In this document: positions 15,153 through 18,157 of the stretch, piece after piece
Position numbering within the stretch: the first letter of the stretch is position 1
How the letters are laid out: each line of letters opens with the position of its first letter
Source of the DNA: DATKMS01 sp041497995
Lineage (GTDB): Bacteria; Desulfobacterota; Binatia; HRBIN30
Assembly: GCA_041497995.1 (NCBI GenBank)
Contig: JBGQHM010000098.1
Coordinates: forward strand, 1-18,157
Direction: 5' to 3'
DNA: 18,157 bases
The notes under the pieces: generated by a model
Database searches by the model: none
Told to the model about the DNA's origin: nothing
The model's input: the letters and a program-made list of their open reading frames with translations, nothing else
Program-made: the position numbers and the translations under genes

Positions 15153-17156
15153 ATGCACGCGCCTCGTTGGGTCTTCCTCGCCGCAGCGTTGCTTCTACTG
15201 CAGGGGTGCAGATCGGAGCCGACGCCGGGGCGGGTCGTCGTACTCGGCTTCGATGGCATGGATCCGCAGGCCGTAGATCTGCTGATGTCAGAGGGGAAGC
15301 TGCCGAACTTTGCAAAGCTGCGGCAGGAGGGTGCCTACGGCCGTCTCATCAGCAGCAAGCCGCTGCTCAGTCCCATCGTGTGGACCACCATTGCTACCGG
15401 CAAGTCCCCTGAGGAGCATCAGATCGGGCATTTTGTGGCGGTGAATGACAAGACCGGCGAACAGCTGCCAGTCACCAGCCAGATGCGCAAAGTAAAGGCG
15501 ATCTGGAACATCCTCTCTGAGGCGGGCCGCACCGTGGATGTCGTTGGCTATTGGGCCACGTGGCCAGCAGAGACCGTCAACGGCGCCATCGTCAGCGACC
15601 ACACCTGCTACCATTTTCTCTTCACCGATGGCACGACCGGTGCGCCGGGGACCGCCGGTGTGACCTACCCACCCGCGCTCTTGCAAACGCTGACGCCGAT
15701 GATTCGCCGGCCGGGCGACTTGAAGCCAGACGAGTTGGCACCGTTCGTGCGCGTCAGCGCCGATGAGTTTTCCCGGCCCTTCGATTTCAATGACGACCTG
15801 AGCCACTTCAAGTGGGTGCTGGCTACCGCGCAGAGCTACCAGCGAATCGGGTTGCATCTGTGGCAATCACAACGCCCAGACCTCTTGATGGTCTACATCG
15901 AGGGTACCGACTCGGTGGCGCACTTGTTCGGGCACCTCTTCCGCGCCCAAGGACTCGCCGGCGAGCTGGCCGCGCAGCAGCAACGCTACGGACAGGCGGT
16001 GGAAGAAATGTACCGCTACGCCGACCGCATTCTGGGTGACTACCTGCAGGCAATCGACGACACCACCACCCTCGTGGTGCTCTCCGACCATGGATTCGAG
16101 CTCGGTGTCCTGCAGGAGGATCCGAGTAAGACACGCGACATGCGGCGCGTCAGCGAACAGTTCCACCGACTGGAAGGCATCCTTTATTTGTATGGCAACC
16201 GGGTCAAACCGCACAGCCGGCTCGACCGTCCAACCATTCTCGACGTGACGCCGACGCTGCTGGCGCTCGGCGGCTTGGCGCCGGCGCGTGACATGCCCGG
16301 CAGGGTGCTCAGCGAAGGGCTCGACCTGAAACCGCAGCCGCGCACCGTGGCGAGCTACGAAACCGGGCAACGCGTAGCGGCAGCACCAGCAGCGACTACA
16401 CCCGCACACGATGCTGGGGTCGACTCTGCCGTCCTCGAGCATTTGCGCAGCCTCGGATACCTCAACACGCAATCCCCCAAAGGGGCACGAAACCTTGCTG
16501 CGGTCCATTTCCAGAACGGTCACTTCGCAGAAGCGGTCACGGCCTACGAGGACCTGGTGAAGCAGGAACCGAACGACGGCGCGCTGCGTGCGAGCCTGGG
16601 TGGGACGTTGGGCGCGCTGGGACGTTACGCGGAGGCGTTGGAGCAGCTGGATGCAGCGGTGCGTCTCGAACCACTCAATCCCGAGGCCTACCACAACCGC
16701 GGCATCATCTACGAACGGCAGGGGAAGCGCGCGGCCGCCGCCAACGAGTATCGTACTGCGCTGCGTTACAGCCCCGGGTACGAGGCGTCGCGGCAGGCGC
16801 TGATTCGGCTCACCGGTTCGGGCGCCATCAACACACCGGCCACCGATGCCGAGCGCGCCGCGGCCGCACTCGCCAAGGGAGCTAGTGAGGCCGCGCGACG
16901 GGGCGACTATGAGGCGGCCACGAAAGCGCTCGACGAAGCGGGACGTCTGGCCCCCAATTGTGCGCTGGTGTTCCAGTATCGCTCGAATGTTGCCTTCCTC
17001 ATGGGTGACCGCGCCGCAGCGATCGCCGCATTGCACAAAGGCCTACAGATCGAACCGGACAACGAGCTGTTCAAAGCGAACCTCGAGCGGCTGCAGCGCG
17101 ATGCCACCCCGCGGATCGGCCAGAGGGAACAAGGAGCTGCAGCTCCGCAAGGGTGA
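15153..17156 (+). CDS. Alkaline-phosphatase-superfamily (type I phosphodiesterase) lipoprotein with C-terminal TPRs
   Basis: A 667-residue protein from ATG 15153; GTG 15147 would add two residues. The start holds a lipoprotein signal ending LLQGC, with Cys19 the lipidated residue. The catalytic domain (~27-400) has the superfamily metal and nucleophile sites in order: GFDGMD (Asp34), SPIVWTTIATGK (Thr78 the likely nucleophile), EGTDSVAHLFGH (Asp253, His257) and LSDHGFE (Asp312, His313). From ~445 to ~650 come TPR units (AVHFQNGHFAEAVTAYE; AYHNRGIIYERQGK). Known members hydrolyse phosphodiesters or transfer phosphate groups outside the cytoplasm; the substrate here is not evident. It would be anchored at the periplasmic face of a membrane. 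It lies next to the repeat protein and close to a glycosyltransferase operon that also carries TPRs, suggesting a shared envelope pathway (inference). Confidence 0.87.
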   Translation: MHAPRWVFLAAALLLLQGCRSEPTPGRVVVLGFDGMDPQAVDLLMSEGKLPNFAKLRQEGAYGRLISSKPLLSPIVWTTIATGKSPEEHQIGHFVAVNDKTGEQLPVTSQMRKVKAIWNILSEAGRTVDVVGYWATWPAETVNGAIVSDHTCYHFLFTDGTTGAPGTAGVTYPPALLQTLTPMIRRPGDLKPDELAPFVRVSADEFSRPFDFNDDLSHFKWVLATAQSYQRIGLHLWQSQRPDLLMVYIEGTDSVAHLFGHLFRAQGLAGELAAQQQRYGQAVEEMYRYADRILGDYLQAIDDTTTLVVLSDHGFELGVLQEDPSKTRDMRRVSEQFHRLEGILYLYGNRVKPHSRLDRPTILDVTPTLLALGGLAPARDMPGRVLSEGLDLKPQPRTVASYETGQRVAAAPAATTPAHDAGVDSAVLEHLRSLGYLNTQSPKGARNLAAVHFQNGHFAEAVTAYEDLVKQEPNDGALRASLGGTLGALGRYAEALEQLDAAVRLEPLNPEAYHNRGIIYERQGKRAAAANEYRTALRYSPGYEASRQALIRLTGSGAINTPATDAERAAAALAKGASEAARRGDYEAATKALDEAGRLAPNCALVFQYRSNVAFLMGDRAAAIAALHKGLQIEPDNELFKANLERLQRDATPRIGQREQGAAAPQG

Positions 17157-17313
17157 GTGCTGGGGCCTGCGGCCAGCGTCATTTCCATGGTCCGCTCCCC
17201 GATGGGTCGCTCCGGGCTGCCAAGTCCGACAGGCGGCTGGAACGCTCACAAAAGCGTGGCATCGAGTCGCTACGCCTTTGCGGCGCGGGTCCTTCGTGGT
17301 AACCGCACGCATC

Positions 17314-17502
17314 ATGCGGACGTGCGTGCGGCTGGGAGTTTCAGTTGCTGCCGTCGCGCTCTGCTGCGCTGCGTTGCATGCCTGCAGCAACAGCATCCTG
17401 CGCAACGCGGCCGAGGCTGGGGTCGAAACGGTCCTCGATGGCCCGCTGCCGACACCAACCGTCGCGACTACGGACCAATCAGGCGCAGCTCAGACGCGTT
17501 GA
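17314..17502 (+). CDS. Probable small lipoprotein
   Basis: A 62-residue product with a convincing lipoprotein signal: MRTCVRLGVS, a hydrophobic run, then LHAC with Cys24 as the lipidated residue followed by Ser-Asn. The mature part of about 39 residues has no recognisable domain and is rich in Ala and Thr. The frame is open far upstream inside the phosphodiesterase gene, so openness alone proves little; the case rests on the signal. No clear ribosome site precedes ATG 17314. Its last 35 bases overlap the end of the convergent gene at 17468. The 157 bases between 17157 and 17313 show nothing else recognisable. Confidence 0.5.
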   Translation: MRTCVRLGVSVAAVALCCAALHACSNSILRNAAEAGVETVLDGPLPTPTVATTDQSGAAQTR

Positions 17503-18157
17503 GCGCGGCAGCGGCGTTGACCGCGTCGTTTGTACACACGGTGAACGCGGCGCTACTAGTGCCTGTCGAGCCCTGATCGGTGGTGACGACGAGCGACACC
17601 GGTTGCGTGCAGGTGAACGGCCAACGAACGACGAGCATCGTCGGCGTGACGGCCTCCACGGGCGCGCTCACGCCATTGATCTGCACGCAGTTGCCGCGCA
17701 GGGGTACGCAGCGGTTGCGTCCGGTCACGTCGGCGCAGTTGTCTTCGGCAAAGAGGCCGTCGATGACATTGAAGCCGGAACCGAAGATCCGCAGCAGGTC
17801 GCCCTGCTTGCCGATCGCGGGCGCCACCGCCGTCACCTCGGGGGCCTGGAACGAGCGGTGCGCTTGCGCCGGCGAGAAGGCCGTGTTGGCGCCGTGGTCG
17901 CTGATGTCGAAGGACGCAATCGCGTTGTCGGCGCACGTTGTGTCGCGGCCACAATGCTCCCATTGGCCGTTGAGCGCGCTCACGGGCATGCCGGTGGCGT
18001 TGCGGAAGTTCGCGCCGCCGGCGGGGAGATTGTTCTGATTGAAGGCGTTGTTGCCGGTGCTGGCGAACGGTCCGCCGCCGAAGTCGGCCATCGAGGTATT
18101 GGCGACGACGGCACCGTCGACGGAGTTGCACACGGCGCTCGTGCCCTCCACCAGCGC
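17468..18157 (-). CDS. C-terminal part of a secreted beta-helix / IPT-TIG domain protein (partial)
   Basis: The last 229 codons of a gene that enters from the right edge; the GTG at 18151 is probably internal, as the frame stays open to the end. The first ~90 visible residues have the short-turn pattern of right-handed beta-helix (DUF1565-like) repeats, for example FGGGPFASTGNNAFNQNN. Residues ~105-212 form an IPT/TIG immunoglobulin-like fold: PEVTAVAPAIGKQGD, IFGSGF, then CVQINGV, VVRWPF and VSLVVTTDQG. Eight cysteines in the visible part suggest disulfides and hence export. Such proteins usually lie outside the cell and bind or act on carbohydrates, but no catalytic site is visible here. 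No C-terminal anchor is seen after the IPT domain. Function is otherwise unknown. Confidence 0.78.
   Translation of the reverse strand, partial: ALVEGTSAVCNSVDGAVVANTSMADFGGGPFASTGNNAFNQNNLPAGGANFRNATGMPVSALNGQWEHCGRDTTCADNAIASFDISDHGANTAFSPAQAHRSFQAPEVTAVAPAIGKQGDLLRIFGSGFNVIDGLFAEDNCADVTGRNRCVPLRGNCVQINGVSAPVEAVTPTMLVVRWPFTCTQPVSLVVTTDQGSTGTSSAAFTVCTNDAVNAAAALNASELRLIGP

Noticed and set aside
15867..17036. 389-residue open frame on the minus strand
   Set aside because: Antisense to the phosphodiesterase/TPR gene; no domain or signal is visible.

Overview
The window is a GC-rich stretch of bacterial chromosome, coding almost throughout. The largest gap between genes is 215 bases (6502-6716). 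I see no RNA gene, transposase, integrase or CRISPR array. Its content is typical of large-genome, free-living, environmental diderm bacteria of the old deltaproteobacterial kind (Myxococcota, Desulfobacterota or Binatota-like lineages). That content is nucleotide-transporter-like proteins with HEAT and cyclic-nucleotide-binding domains, DUF2723 and PMT-type membrane glycosyltransferases with TPR tails, lipoproteins, and a repeat protein built on a GEFQVNT-type unit. The taxonomic call is an impression from gene families, not a search result.

Layout. (1) 2-1761, plus strand: the tail of one gene and the whole of a paralogous second gene, an exported YkuD-like L,D-transpeptidase homologue, overlapping by four bases. 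(2) 1772-6501, minus strand: a two-gene unit of paralogous transporters. The upstream gene encodes a bare membrane domain, and the downstream one fuses the same domain to HEAT repeats and a C-terminal cyclic-nucleotide-binding domain. (3) 6717-7685, minus strand: a zinc-free MDR oxidoreductase of the quinone reductase type. (4) 7832-13589, plus strand: three GT-C-fold membrane glycosyltransferase-like genes coupled by ATGA and GTGA overlaps; the first two carry soluble C-terminal TPR regions. (5) 13657-15009, minus strand: a secreted protein of seven ~55-residue repeats, probably a seven-bladed propeller, ending in a hydrophobic segment and a basic tail. (6) 15153-17156, plus strand: a lipoprotein of the alkaline phosphatase / type I phosphodiesterase superfamily with C-terminal TPRs. 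(7) 17314-17502, plus strand: a probable small lipoprotein. (8) 17468-18157, minus strand: the C-terminal part of a secreted protein with a probable beta-helix region and an IPT/TIG domain, running off the window.

How they may work together (inference). Most products are in or outside the inner membrane. The GT-C operon, the TPR-phosphodiesterase lipoprotein and the repeat protein between them would fit an envelope module in which lipid-linked sugars are moved onto an exported protein or glycan, with the phosphodiesterase trimming or modifying a phosphorylated intermediate or product. The order and strand layout suggest this; nothing in the sequence proves it. The HEAT/CNBD transporter is the clearest sign of second-messenger control over a transport-like protein.
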